Source: Aporhodopirellula sallentina SM41 (GTDB lineage Bacteria; Planctomycetota; Planctomycetia; Pirellulales; Pirellulaceae). From it: DNA of 64,000 bases. The DNA is taken from contig NZ_ANOH01000263.1 of assembly GCF_000346505.1 (NCBI RefSeq), positions 1 through 64,000 on the forward strand, written 5' to 3'. A program made the position numbers and the translations under genes. Below, piece after piece: positions 17,696 to 27,146 of the stretch. The notes beneath the pieces were generated by a model. It made no database searches and had not been told where the DNA came from. It saw only the letters and a list, made by a program, of their open reading frames with translations. The first letter of the stretch is position 1, and every line of letters begins with the position of its first letter.

Positions 17696-18030
17696 CAGGT
17701 CGGTACCGCTTAGGGATTTATAAAAGGTGGGAAATTTTGAGGGACGGCTTTAAAGGCCGCAGTCTATAGGATACCCCGATTGCGACCGATCGCACCAGAA
17801 CCCAACAGTTTAAGCGCAGCGAATGCCCGTTAGAAACAACCGCACCTATTTACACTGCGTTACCTCGCCCGCGGCTTCGGCGCGGTTTGCCCCGCACTTT
17901 GGGGCGGTAGTCAGCCGCCGGTAAATTCGACACGCTCTGGCAAGGGTCGCGGAACGACATTCAATCTCTCGACCTTTTTATTCCCTCGTTTCCATTCCTA
18001 TTCTCTCGCCCTTTTACCCCCATTTGTGTC
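17696..18030. other. Divergent promoter region
   Basis: 335 bp between divergent genes with no open frame of note. It contains GC-rich short inverted segments (GCCCCGC...GGGGC near 17890) but no recognisable operator. Promoters for both sugar-related genes presumably lie here. Confidence 0.4.
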
Positions 18031-19245
18031 ATGCCGACCGAATCCATTGTCCTGCGAACAATCGATGACCGTGAACAACGAATCGAGTGGGATGAATCGA
18101 GCCCGCTGCACCTGACCATCGAAACCCGCGCGGGCGAACTCACCATTCGCAAAGGCGTGTTTCGTGGCGGCGTCAGCGAAGGCGTCGAGATCGTCCGAAT
18201 GGCGAATTCGCGAATGCACGTTGACATCCTGCCGACGCGTGGGATGGCGATCTGGCGGATGCAAGCCAATGGGGTGCGGTACCAATGGCAATCGCCTGTC
18301 GTGGGTCCGGTGCATCCGAACTATGTCGACGTCGGCGAACCGAGCGGTGTGGGATTCTTGTCTGGGTTTGACGAACTGGTCACCCGATGCGGATTAGAAA
18401 GCAACGGTGCCCCCGAACACGATGCCAATGGTCAACTGCTGCATCCGCTGCACGGGCACATCGCCAACACGCCAGCCGATGCGTTGTCGGTCGAGTTTGA
18501 CGAAGCCTCCGGACGCGCCGAGTTGGTCGCCGAGACGATCGAAGCGAGATTGTTTGTCAAACGTTTCCGGATGCGCACTCGAGTTCGCATCCATGCCGAC
18601 CGCGACGATGTTGAACTGCTCGATGACGTGACCAACGAACTCTCCACTCCTGCATCGATGCAGTTGCTATACCACATCAACGTCGGTGCCCCGGTCCTCG
18701 GCAAAGACGCTCGCCTGAATGTTGCCGTCGAAGAAGTCGCGCCGCGAAACGACCACGCCGCCGAAGAGATTGACCGCTGGGAACGTTTTGATGGTCCGAC
18801 GTCGGGGTACGTTGAACGCGTTTACTTTGCGAAGCCTTGCAGCGATGAATCGGGAATGGGGCACGCGATGCTCGCCGACGCGAAAGGAGCACGCGGCTTG
18901 TCGGTTCGATTCCGAACGTCCACCTTGCCGTGGTTTGTCCTCTGGAAAAACTGCGCCGAAACAGGTGACGGGTACGTCGCCGGCATTGAGCCGTCAACCA
19001 ACTTCCCCAACCCTCGCGGCTTCGAACACGAGCGAGGACGCACCGTGGATCTCGGCCCGGGTGAAACGGAATCCTTCCGAGTGACACTGTCCCCTTTGAC
19101 TACCCCCGAAGAGGTCCAACAGGCCGACGAGGCGATTCGAAAGATCTACGAAGACCAATCAATCGAAGTCAACACGTTCAATACCCCTCGGGCCGACTGG
19201 AGTATCGAAGTCGAAAACAACGCTCCCGAATCCGAAGGCAACTAA
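18031..19245 (+). CDS. DUF4432 family aldose-1-epimerase-like protein
   Basis: 404 residues of the galactose-mutarotase-like beta-sandwich superfamily. Recognisable features are the DUF4432 opening (EIVRMANSRMHVDILPTRGM, in which ILPTRGMAIW is characteristic), GFLSGFDELVTRCGLESNGAP, and the His-rich LHPLHGHIANTPA that would correspond to the active-site His region. The C-terminal half contains NFPNPRGFEHERGRTVDLGPGE. No signal peptide. The family acts on or binds sugars; the exact reaction is unknown. The neighbour on the other strand is the phosphomannose-isomerase-like cupin. Confidence 0.8.
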   Translation: MPTESIVLRTIDDREQRIEWDESSPLHLTIETRAGELTIRKGVFRGGVSEGVEIVRMANSRMHVDILPTRGMAIWRMQANGVRYQWQSPVVGPVHPNYVDVGEPSGVGFLSGFDELVTRCGLESNGAPEHDANGQLLHPLHGHIANTPADALSVEFDEASGRAELVAETIEARLFVKRFRMRTRVRIHADRDDVELLDDVTNELSTPASMQLLYHINVGAPVLGKDARLNVAVEEVAPRNDHAAEEIDRWERFDGPTSGYVERVYFAKPCSDESGMGHAMLADAKGARGLSVRFRTSTLPWFVLWKNCAETGDGYVAGIEPSTNFPNPRGFEHERGRTVDLGPGETESFRVTLSPLTTPEEVQQADEAIRKIYEDQSIEVNTFNTPRADWSIEVENNAPESEGN

Positions 19246-19331
19246 TCTAGTCTCCATGGACATGTTCCCTTGGAGATCGACGGATTCTCGCGGGACAATC
19301 GACCCCAATGATCTAACCGGCGAATAACCCT

Positions 19332-21224
19332 ATGAGTGAATTCGAATATCTTGGCCCCTACGAAATCGGCAAGATCATCGGTCGCGGTGGTATGGGTTCG
19401 GTTTACGAAGCGACACATGCCAAGTCAGGTGAACGGGTTGCGGTGAAGTTGATCGCCCAACACGTCGCCGATGACACCCGGTTTCGTAGACGTTTTGATG
19501 CCGAGATCGAAACTCTTCGTCGTTTGCGACACCCGGGCATCGTGCGACTGATCGGATATGGCGAAGAACAAGGCCGTTTGTTCTACGCGATGGAACTCGT
19601 TCAAGGCGAATCGCTGCAGCAACGGATCCGCGACGTCAAACGCATGGGGTGGCTGCCAGCGGTTGATATCGCCATTCAAATTGCGACCGCGTTGAAGCAC
19701 GCGCATGACATTGGCGTGATTCACCGAGATTTGAAGCCTGCCAATTTGCTGCTCACCGAAGATAACCAAGTCAAATTGGTCGACTTCGGAATCGCCAAAC
19801 TATTCGGCTACGGCGACCAAACGCTCGCCGGTTCGGTTCTCGGCACTGCCGACTACATGGCTCCGGAGCAAGCCGGCGATGGACCGATCACACCGCGGAC
19901 GGATTTGTACGCGCTGGGCAGCGTCATGTATGCGATGCTCGCGGGCCGCTCTCCTTTCGCCGGCAAAAAACTGACCCAGGTGATCGAATCGCTCAAACGC
20001 GACCGAGCCGTTCCACTCGAACTCATCAATCCGGAGGTCCCGCTCGAGGTGGTCGAGATCGTTCATCACTTACTCGAGAAAAATCCGGCCGATCGTCCGC
20101 CCACGGCACTGGCCGTTTCGAAACGCCTCATGGCAACGCGAGCTGGCTTGCAGCGCAACCGCACCGTTGCACTGGAGAACGATGCCACTCAAAGCGGCAC
20201 GAGCGTCCACCAACCCATTCAAAGCGATTCGGACACCCAACATTCGCATCTGACCGACGCCTCTCAATCACAGCCTCCGGCTTCGCAAAACGCCGCCGAC
20301 AGCGACGCATTGACGACATCCAAACCGGGATCACAACTCACCGGTCGACACGACAAGAAGTCTCCCTCAAACGGAAACGCCGCGACTGCCGCAACCTTCA
20401 CTCCGGACGGATCCGCCACCGATAGCGACGACGATGGTCGATCCACCGAGTTCGAAACGGAATCCCCGGTCACATCACCTACCCGGTTTCAAACCATCGG
20501 AAGCGACGAAGCCGAGTCGGGATATTTTGGGCCGCACACGAAAGAATCATCGGCCCACAACTGGCTGCACTTCGCGTCGATCGTGGGCATGATTGCGATC
20601 TTGGCGGGAGGTGTTTACCTGTTTGTCAGAGCGATGCAAACCCCGCCCGCCGACGTGATGTTCGCGACGCTGCAATCCGCGGAACAAGATGGTGACTTAA
20701 CGCTCAATCGAACGCTGATCGATCGCTACCTCGATGCGTATCCAGACGACGAGAACGCGGACCAAGTTCGACAGTGGCAACGGCAAGCCGAACTCGAACA
20801 GACGATTAAACGATTGACCGGTCGGGCTCGTCGGATCGGCGGAGTTTCCCGTCTCAATCCGGCAGCCCAAGCCTTCCTCAATGCAATGCAAATCCGAGAG
20901 TCGTCTACAGAGGAAGCCCAAACGCATCTCCATGCCTGGCTCGATGTTTTTGGCGGCGACGAAACCGAGCCAACGTCACTCGAGTTAACTCAACTGACGC
21001 GCCTCGTGCGCGACGAACTCGATCGTTTGGAAACTGAACAACCGCTGGGTATCGAGAGCGACTCCCGCCTCTCCGTTTTGACGCAGCGGCTCGATGCGAG
21101 TGAAGAGATGCCTGCAGCGGAACGAGTCAATTTGCTTCGTGGCATCATCCGCTTATACCAAGACACCGCATGGGCCCGCCCCATCGTCGACGAGGCAACC
21201 GAACGACTCGCACAAGAACAGTAG
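19332..21224 (+). CDS. Ser/Thr protein kinase with C-terminal membrane anchor
   Basis: 630 residues. A complete Hanks-type kinase domain occupies 8-275: GRGGMGSVYEA (18-28), catalytic Lys 39, HRDLKPANLLL (131-141), DFG (151-153) and MAPEQ. It is followed by a ~140-residue Ser/Thr/Asp-rich disordered linker, one transmembrane helix (FASIVGMIAILAGGVYLFV, near residue 415-435) and a ~200-residue helical extracytoplasmic domain rich in Glu and Leu. All catalytic residues are present, unlike the kinase at 13045. It is a single-pass receptor-like kinase of PknB type, though no PASTA domains are visible. It starts 86 bp after the DUF4432 gene on the same strand. Confidence 0.92.
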   Translation: MSEFEYLGPYEIGKIIGRGGMGSVYEATHAKSGERVAVKLIAQHVADDTRFRRRFDAEIETLRRLRHPGIVRLIGYGEEQGRLFYAMELVQGESLQQRIRDVKRMGWLPAVDIAIQIATALKHAHDIGVIHRDLKPANLLLTEDNQVKLVDFGIAKLFGYGDQTLAGSVLGTADYMAPEQAGDGPITPRTDLYALGSVMYAMLAGRSPFAGKKLTQVIESLKRDRAVPLELINPEVPLEVVEIVHHLLEKNPADRPPTALAVSKRLMATRAGLQRNRTVALENDATQSGTSVHQPIQSDSDTQHSHLTDASQSQPPASQNAADSDALTTSKPGSQLTGRHDKKSPSNGNAATAATFTPDGSATDSDDDGRSTEFETESPVTSPTRFQTIGSDEAESGYFGPHTKESSAHNWLHFASIVGMIAILAGGVYLFVRAMQTPPADVMFATLQSAEQDGDLTLNRTLIDRYLDAYPDDENADQVRQWQRQAELEQTIKRLTGRARRIGGVSRLNPAAQAFLNAMQIRESSTEEAQTHLHAWLDVFGGDETEPTSLELTQLTRLVRDELDRLETEQPLGIESDSRLSVLTQRLDASEEMPAAERVNLLRGIIRLYQDTAWARPIVDEATERLAQEQ

Positions 21225-21720
21225 TCTGGCAGTGGCCTTGCCCGGCGATCGCAGCACACGGCAATCCCAGCGCCCGGCAGTGGCGTCATCCAACAAGTGG
21301 AATAGCCCGGCAGTGGTACGCCCATCCCTGATTTTGCGTAGCCGGCAGACTTACCTGCGTTACCCGCCAACTCATTACCCGCATCTCGGCTGAGGTCGGG
21401 TGATGCAGGCCCGCGTCTTCGACCAGAACTGATGACGCAATCTCACAGCGTGTCCTCGTCATATAGCAGTGCGATAGGTGCAGTGGCTTCACCTTGTTTG
21501 CGCAGCCAGCAAACTCAACCCAGGCATCACGATCTTTGTCGAAGGCGCGATCCCCCCCAATAGTTCGACCCGAAAGGCGGCTAGGCAATGCCCCCCCGAA
21601 ACATGGCATTCATGTCAGGATGCCCGAAGGACTTTGTCGATTCATCAAATTGAATACTTGTTCAACAGGTGACGCACACGGATGCGACCTCACCTTGCCC
21701 TTCCTATCAAGGATGTTCGA
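21225..21720. other. Intergenic region with CCCGGCAGTGG copies
   Basis: About 500 bp without a supported gene. CCCGGCAGTGG or close variants occur at least three times between 21228 and 21320. Their role is unknown. Short frames on both strands have unusual compositions and lack starts with ribosome sites. Confidence 0.4.
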
Positions 21721-23037
21721 ATGTCTAGACGACGGAATACTCACTCACCATCACGTCGACGCCGGCTCTTGCTGCAGTTGATGGCGGTGGCATCTCTTTC
21801 CGGCGGTAGCGTGATGGCTGCCGACGGTACCGACGCTCGGCTCGTCGCGGCAACAGTCCAAGACTGCTGCCCGCCCGCTGTCACGTCGCCATGCTATCCC
21901 AGTGAATACGCTTCACCGATGATTATCGAAGGCACAGCCGAACCGGCTGCACCTGCCACGGAATCCGGCGCGGTCACCGCCCCCACGCCTGACCCTTCCT
22001 TTCAATCGGAGGCTCCAACCTTCGATGCCCCGCTGACAGCCAACACGGCAGCGAACAACTTCGCGGCGGCGGGCGCAACTTCGCTCGCGAGCACCACAGC
22101 GAGCGGCGGTGGACTCGATGCACCGAACATGCTCGGTGACTCGCCTGGGTATGGAACGACGATCACCATTTCTGGCCCTGGTACGATCTACACGATTCCA
22201 AACACAGCGACCCGGCGATTTAAGTTTACAGAAAACATCAGCCCGATCCCCCAAGATCGTGTCTTCTACAGCTACAGTCACTTTGACGGTGCGTTGACCG
22301 TAGACCAAGCTGCCGGCACATCGACCTATCTCGATCGCCACCTGTTCGGCGGCGAAAAGACCTTTATCGACGGACTATTTTCTATCGAGTTGCGGCTAGC
22401 GGTTTCCGACGGTTTCGCTTCTGACTTATCAACCGCGTTGGATAGGGGCGGCGAATTTGGCAACATTCAACTGGCGTTCAAAAGCCTTTTGTACTCTGGC
22501 GACTCCTGTTTAGTCGGTGGTGGTATGACGTTGACTCTTCCTACTGCTGACGACCTTCAATTCGCCGGCGGCATGGAAATGGAGAACGAAACGGTTTTTC
22601 TCGCACCGTATTTGGGCTTCGTAAGTACCCCAACGGAAAACACTTTCCTTCAAGGTGTGACCCAGATCGACTTTGCACTTGGAGGAGACACCATTACACA
22701 GGGCGGGGCAGAAGATGTGTTTCAAGAGCAGCATCTGTTCTACACAAGCCTATCAGCAGGTGCTTGGTTGTACCGCGATGATTGCAGCACACTCGTAAAC
22801 GGTGTGGCAGCAATGACCGAGCTTCACTACACGACTGCTCTAAACGACGGCGATACAACGACTGCTACCGCCAACATCATTTCCGGTCCAGGTAGCATCG
22901 ACCTGTTGAACACCACCGCTGGTTTCGTGATCAACAAAGGTCTGACCAACATCCGCGTCGCCGGCAGTGTGCCGTTGGATTGGGACGACCGTTTCTACGA
23001 CAGCGAATTCCAAGTTCAGATTAACCGCCGCTTCTAG
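21721..23037 (+). CDS. Exported outer-membrane-type barrel protein
   Basis: 438 residues from the ATG at 21721, which has AAGGA about 8 bp upstream; an ATG at 21682 is 13 codons earlier. The N-terminus is very basic (MSRRRNTHSPSRRRRL) followed by a hydrophobic stretch (LLQLMAVASLSGGSVMAA), a signal peptide with a long n-region. A ~100-residue Ala/Pro/Thr-rich segment leads into a beta-rich domain (FSIELRLAVSDGF, LYSGDSCLVGGGMTLTLPTA) that ends with the aromatic-terminated strand FQVQINRRF, typical of barrel insertion signals. No named family recognised. A strong terminator follows at 23112. Confidence 0.7.
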   Translation: MSRRRNTHSPSRRRRLLLQLMAVASLSGGSVMAADGTDARLVAATVQDCCPPAVTSPCYPSEYASPMIIEGTAEPAAPATESGAVTAPTPDPSFQSEAPTFDAPLTANTAANNFAAAGATSLASTTASGGGLDAPNMLGDSPGYGTTITISGPGTIYTIPNTATRRFKFTENISPIPQDRVFYSYSHFDGALTVDQAAGTSTYLDRHLFGGEKTFIDGLFSIELRLAVSDGFASDLSTALDRGGEFGNIQLAFKSLLYSGDSCLVGGGMTLTLPTADDLQFAGGMEMENETVFLAPYLGFVSTPTENTFLQGVTQIDFALGGDTITQGGAEDVFQEQHLFYTSLSAGAWLYRDDCSTLVNGVAAMTELHYTTALNDGDTTTATANIISGPGSIDLLNTTAGFVINKGLTNIRVAGSVPLDWDDRFYDSEFQVQINRRF

Positions 23038-23111
23038 AACTTTGGAAATCTGCGGTTGTCCGTGACCGCATGCTTCGGGTCGTTACTGATGGCATTAGGC
23101 TGATTGCTTAG

Positions 23112-23145
23112 AGCTGGGCGTTCCAGGTGAACGCCCAGCTTTTTG
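23112..23145 (+). terminator. Rho-independent terminator
   Basis: Perfect 11-bp stem AGCTGGGCGTT (23112-23122) / AACGCCCAGCT (23130-23140), 7-nt loop, and a run of T directly after. It lies 75 bp beyond the stop of the barrel protein at 23037. Confidence 0.9.
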
Positions 23146-23283
23146 CGTTTAGCCACCCCCTCCACAGGGGGCACCGTGATACAATCGCGGGAATTCTTAC
23201 GTGGCGCGTTGAGGTCCTTTGGCGATTGAGTTGGCGCCCACGCTTCGCTCCGCCTCCAGGATCCCGGGTAAACAAACGAAGCC

Positions 23284-24612
23284 ATGTCGCAACAGCCTCC
23301 TCCGCACGGTTCAAGCCACCCCAACTCGCCCGGCAACCCGGCCCCTTCCCCATCCTCTCCATACGGCGCGCCGGTTCAAACCACGCCTCCGCCGCCAAAG
23401 AAAAACCAAACCCTGCTGATCGTCGCGCTCATTGCGGTCGCAACACTCCCGGTGATGTGCGTGTGCGCCGGGTTACTGCTACCGGCGGTCTCGGCGGCAC
23501 GCGAAGCAGCCCGACGCATGTCGTGCAGCAACAACCTCAAACAGATCGGGTTGGCGATGCACAACTATCACGCCGCCTATAATTCCTTACCGCCCGCCTT
23601 CACCGTCGACGCCAACGGACAACGCTTGCACAGTTGGCGGACGTTGCTGCTGCCATTTCTCGAATACCAGTCGTTGTACGAGCAAATCGACTTAACCCGC
23701 CCCTGGAATGATCCTGCCAACCTAGCACTCAGCGAACAAACCATTCCCGTATTCAATTGTCCTTCTGCGGATGAAGAATCCAACGTGACCACGTACGTTG
23801 CGGTAGTGAATCCGGATGGCATGCTGTCTGGAGCGAGCCCGGTTGCCTTTCGCGATGTCACCGATGGACTGAGCAATACGATCATGGTGGTCGAAACGAC
23901 GACCGATGCCGCTGTCGTTTGGATGAGCCCCCAGGACATCAACGTCGACCAATTCATCAATACTTCACCCGAATCACAAACTCACGTCGGTGGGGCTAAT
24001 GTGCTCATGGGCGATGGAGCAGTGAGCTTCCTAAGCGAAGATACCGATCCCGTGGCACGTCGACAAATGATCGGGCGGTCCGATCAATCCGGTGGGACAT
24101 CGCAGGCATTGCAATCATCGATGGGAAGCCCCGACGGGCAAAACAGCTACTTTCACCGTCCCAGCGGCGCGGTGCTCAAGGCTCCGTCGAGCGAATGGCT
24201 GCTTGCGACCGGAGCCGCGGCAGCCAACTACAACGAAGTAGCCAACGCCGCCCTCATTCACAACGGAAACCAAGAGCACGGCGAACGAATGGGAATCCTC
24301 ATCATCGAATCCGTTGAGGATGCGGGATTGGGGGTGATCGATCTGAAGGAACTCGCCGGCACTCTCGCCCAACAAATGGTACTGACCAACAAAAACCTCG
24401 AATCGCTGGAGGAGAAGACCGAGCACGGCGTCCCTTTGGTTCGATACTCGGTCACCGGTGATGCCGAGGGTGTCGGACGACTGCGATACGATTGTTCGAT
24501 CTTTGAGAAAAACCGGTTCCTATTCCAAGTCATCGCGTTTGGGCTCATCGAAGATACTCCACCGGGCGATCCTGCTCTCGACGCGATCCATTCGGCGTTG
24601 AGTTATCCGTGA
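23284..24612 (+). CDS. DUF1559 protein with proline-rich N-terminus
   Basis: 442 residues. A Pro/Ser-rich cytoplasmic N-terminus (~40 residues) precedes one hydrophobic helix (LLIVALIAVATLPVMCVCAGLLLPA) that leads straight into the DUF1559 signature AAREAARRMSCSNNLKQIGLAMHNYH. Further on are the family motifs NTIMVVETT and the glycine-rich VGGANVLMGDGAVSFLSE. The ordinary prepilin cleavage motif is absent because the Pro-rich extension replaces it. The C-terminal ~150 residues (from GQNSYFHRP) are an extra domain not usual for the family. The function of DUF1559 proteins, very abundant in planctomycetes, is not established; they resemble pilins anchored in the membrane. Confidence 0.88.
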   Translation: MSQQPPPHGSSHPNSPGNPAPSPSSPYGAPVQTTPPPPKKNQTLLIVALIAVATLPVMCVCAGLLLPAVSAAREAARRMSCSNNLKQIGLAMHNYHAAYNSLPPAFTVDANGQRLHSWRTLLLPFLEYQSLYEQIDLTRPWNDPANLALSEQTIPVFNCPSADEESNVTTYVAVVNPDGMLSGASPVAFRDVTDGLSNTIMVVETTTDAAVVWMSPQDINVDQFINTSPESQTHVGGANVLMGDGAVSFLSEDTDPVARRQMIGRSDQSGGTSQALQSSMGSPDGQNSYFHRPSGAVLKAPSSEWLLATGAAAANYNEVANAALIHNGNQEHGERMGILIIESVEDAGLGVIDLKELAGTLAQQMVLTNKNLESLEEKTEHGVPLVRYSVTGDAEGVGRLRYDCSIFEKNRFLFQVIAFGLIEDTPPGDPALDAIHSALSYP

Positions 24613-25275
24613 TCGAGATTGGTCCGATGACCGTCACCCGTTCGCTGTCATCCCTTTTCACTGTCATCCCTTTTCACCGCCCGGAGAGAACGGCGGATCG
24701 ATTCACCGGCGGGTCTAGAAATCCGGCGGGTCGAGAGTTTGTGTCAGCTCTCTATTCGGAGCGTGAATTTTGTTGCTGATCCTTATTCGGAAGGATCTTT
24801 CACGAGATCCACTACCGGGTGCCCGAACAGCAAGCCGCGTCGGAAGGCTTGAGCATTTTGAGATTTGATGTGCCCGATCCCGGTAGCTGGATTCGCCGAA
24901 ATTCAAGCCACCGAAGTCTGGCGACATCGGCTACATCGTCTTCATCACGCTCTCGAGCGATTGCTCTACACATTTACCTGTTCTACATATTTGCTGACCC
25001 GATGAGCGCCAGATTCGCCGGCTGATCCGAAGGCGAAAACTTCTTGGTGCCTCCGGCCGGAGCCTCTCGGCATCGAACACCCCATCGTTCGGGGCCCACC
25101 GCCGCACTGAAAGACGCTAGCGGTGCATCATCCCGCACTGACGCGGTTTGCCTTCCCCTGTTGCGATTTGCAACCGATAGTTCACTTTGTCAATCGACAT
25201 TGACCCTTGCCGCGAGACGACTAACATCCGCTCGCCTAGGCCCGAAGTGTATTCAAGGTAAGTTTCTCAAACGAC
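24613..25275. other. Long intergenic region with RNA-like secondary structure
   Basis: 663 bp without a supported gene. CTGTCATCCCTTTTCAC is present twice near 24646-24677. From 24778 to about 24892 several inverted repeats nest in a way consistent with a folded RNA (described separately). AAGGTAAG just before the ATG at 25276 is a plausible ribosome-binding site for the SulP gene. Confidence 0.4.
24778..24892. other. Nested inverted repeats, possible structured RNA
   Basis: Three elements can be paired: GATCCTT/AAGGATC (24778-24784 with 24791-24797); an outer stem ATCC+CTACCGGG (24807-24819, one bulged A) with CCCGGTAG+GGAT (24879-24892, CT bulge); and inside it CAAGCC/GGCTTG (24831-24836 with 24846-24851). 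The outer stem has 12 pairs. This could be a small RNA, a leader structure, or a degenerate mobile element. Confidence 0.35.
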
Positions 25276-27060
25276 ATGCTCAATTTCTTTCGTCACCAAT
25301 CCAACTCCGTTAAAAACGACGTTCTCTCTGGCCTGACGGTCGCGTTGGCGCTCGTTCCGGAAGCAATCGCATTCGCCTTCGTCGCAGGTGTGTCGCCGCT
25401 GATTGGACTGTATTCCGCATTCTTCATCGGCCTGATTACGGCGATCGCGGGTGGTCGTCCGGGGATGATTTCGGGAGCAACCGGTGCCATGGCGGTGGTT
25501 GTCGTTGCTCTCGTGGCCGAGCACGGCGTCGAGTACCTGTTCCCCACCGTGATCCTTTGCGGCGTGCTGCAAATTGCGGTCGGAATCGGCAAGCTCGGAA
25601 AACTGATCCGGATGGTCCCACACAGCGTGATGCTCGGATTCGTCAACGGACTGGCGATCGTGATTGGGCTCGCCCAGTTGGGCAGTTTCAAGACGTTATC
25701 AGAAGCCGGCGACCTTGTTTTCCTCAGCGGATTCCAGCTCGCGATCATGCTAGTGCTGGTCGGATTGACGATGGCGATCATTTACCTCTTGCCGAAACTG
25801 ACAACGGCTATCCCGCCTTCGCTCGCGGCAATCCTGACGGTCACAATTCTGTCGGTATTCATTAACCAATCGATGCCGACCGATGACGGTAAAAACATGT
25901 TGGCCACCGTCGGTGACATGTTGAAAACCAACACGCAGGCCGCATTGATCGCTGACGCACGTAAAGAATCCGGCTCGCAACCCAACGCCATCAACGAGAC
26001 GGTGACAGCGGACGCCTCGCTCACACTCATCAGCTCTCAAGCGGCCTCCGTGGACGACGTCGTCCGAAGCAAAGTCGATCGCCTCACACCGCCAGATTCC
26101 GCCACACCGGAAGTCATCATTCCCGAAGTCGAATCGGGGATCAGCGGTGGGCTGCCGATGCCGTTCTTCATGGAGTACGAGTCGCTCGCACCGATGAATT
26201 TCGACACGCTGCGGATCATCTTTCCGTTCGCAATCGTTCTCTGCGGCGTTGGCCTGATCGAGTCATTGATGACGCTCACGCTGATCGACGAGATCACCGA
26301 AACACGCGGTCAAGGCAACCGCGAATGTGTCGGACAGGGAATCGCAAACCTCGTTTGCGGATTCTTCGGTGGAATGGGCGGTTGTGCGATGATCGGACAA
26401 TCTCTCATTAACGTTAACTCGGGCGGTCGTGGTCGATTGTCGGGAATTACCGCTGCGGTTTGCTTGCTAGCCTTCGTGCTTTTCTTCGCCCGATGGATCG
26501 AACAAATCCCGATGGCTGCGTTGGTTGGCGTGATGTTCATGGTCGTGATCGGCACCTTCGAATGGGCATCGCTGAAGATGTTCAAACGCATGCCCGCGAG
26601 CGATATGTTCGTCATGGTGCTGGTCGCAGGCTACACCGTTTTCATGCACGACTTGGCTTCGGCTGTGATCTTGGGCGTGATCGTGTCGGCCCTCGTGTTC
26701 GCTTGGCAACACGCGACCCACATTGCGGCAGACGTCAAATACAACGAATTCGGCAGCAAAATCTACCAACTACACGGACCGCTGTTCTTCGCATCGGTCG
26801 CATCGTTCAAAGACATGTTCGATGTTGCGAACGACCCAGAAGACGTGGTGATCGATTTTTATTACACCCGTGTCTATGACCAGTCGGCGATCGAAGCGAT
26901 CAACTCGGTATCTGAGAAGTACATGGCGGCGGGCAAACGTCTGCACCTGACCCACCTCAGCCAAGAGTGCCGCAATCTTCTCGACAAGGCCGGCGATCTC
27001 GTCGAAGTCAACGTCAGCGAAGACCCGCACTACCACATCGCGACCGATCGACTCGGCTAG
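25276..27060 (+). CDS. SulP family inorganic anion transporter
   Basis: 594 residues. The N-terminus carries the SulP signature ([20 protein letters not shown], 18-37; [37 protein letters not shown]), with about 10-12 membrane helices and a C-terminal STAS domain (about 490-590). SulP proteins move sulfate, bicarbonate or related anions; the substrate cannot be read from the sequence. Odd feature: a ~90-residue polar segment at about 200-290, rich in Asp, Thr and Ser, is inserted between membrane helices where most family members have a short loop. It is convergent with the permease at 27147, with a strong hairpin between. Confidence 0.92.
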   Translation: MLNFFRHQSNSVKNDVLSGLTVALALVPEAIAFAFVAGVSPLIGLYSAFFIGLITAIAGGRPGMISGATGAMAVVVVALVAEHGVEYLFPTVILCGVLQIAVGIGKLGKLIRMVPHSVMLGFVNGLAIVIGLAQLGSFKTLSEAGDLVFLSGFQLAIMLVLVGLTMAIIYLLPKLTTAIPPSLAAILTVTILSVFINQSMPTDDGKNMLATVGDMLKTNTQAALIADARKESGSQPNAINETVTADASLTLISSQAASVDDVVRSKVDRLTPPDSATPEVIIPEVESGISGGLPMPFFMEYESLAPMNFDTLRIIFPFAIVLCGVGLIESLMTLTLIDEITETRGQGNRECVGQGIANLVCGFFGGMGGCAMIGQSLINVNSGGRGRLSGITAAVCLLAFVLFFARWIEQIPMAALVGVMFMVVIGTFEWASLKMFKRMPASDMFVMVLVAGYTVFMHDLASAVILGVIVSALVFAWQHATHIAADVKYNEFGSKIYQLHGPLFFASVASFKDMFDVANDPEDVVIDFYYTRVYDQSAIEAINSVSEKYMAAGKRLHLTHLSQECRNLLDKAGDLVEVNVSEDPHYHIATDRLG

Positions 27061-27077
27061 CGATCTCTCTGCGAAAA

Positions 27078-27116
27078 CGATTCCCAGGCTGAACGATCCC
27101 GAAGCCTGGCGAATCG
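27078..27116. terminator. Bidirectional hairpin between convergent transporters
   Basis: CGATTC-CCAGGCT (27078-27090) pairs with AGCCTGG-C-GAATCG (27103-27116): 13 pairs with a single bulged C and a 12-nt loop. It sits between the stops at 27060 (+) and 27147 (-). Confidence 0.75.
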
Positions 27117-27146
27117 CAAATCTCTGTTTGCGAACACGAGCTCTAC

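Noticed and set aside
21225-21720. CCCGGCAGTGG copies as a CRISPR-like array
   Set aside because: Copies are short, irregularly spaced and imperfect; no regular spacer length and no cas genes in the window.
24613-25275. Remnant of an insertion sequence in the long gap
   Set aside because: No transposase fragment in any frame and no flanking target duplication could be found; kept only as a structured region.
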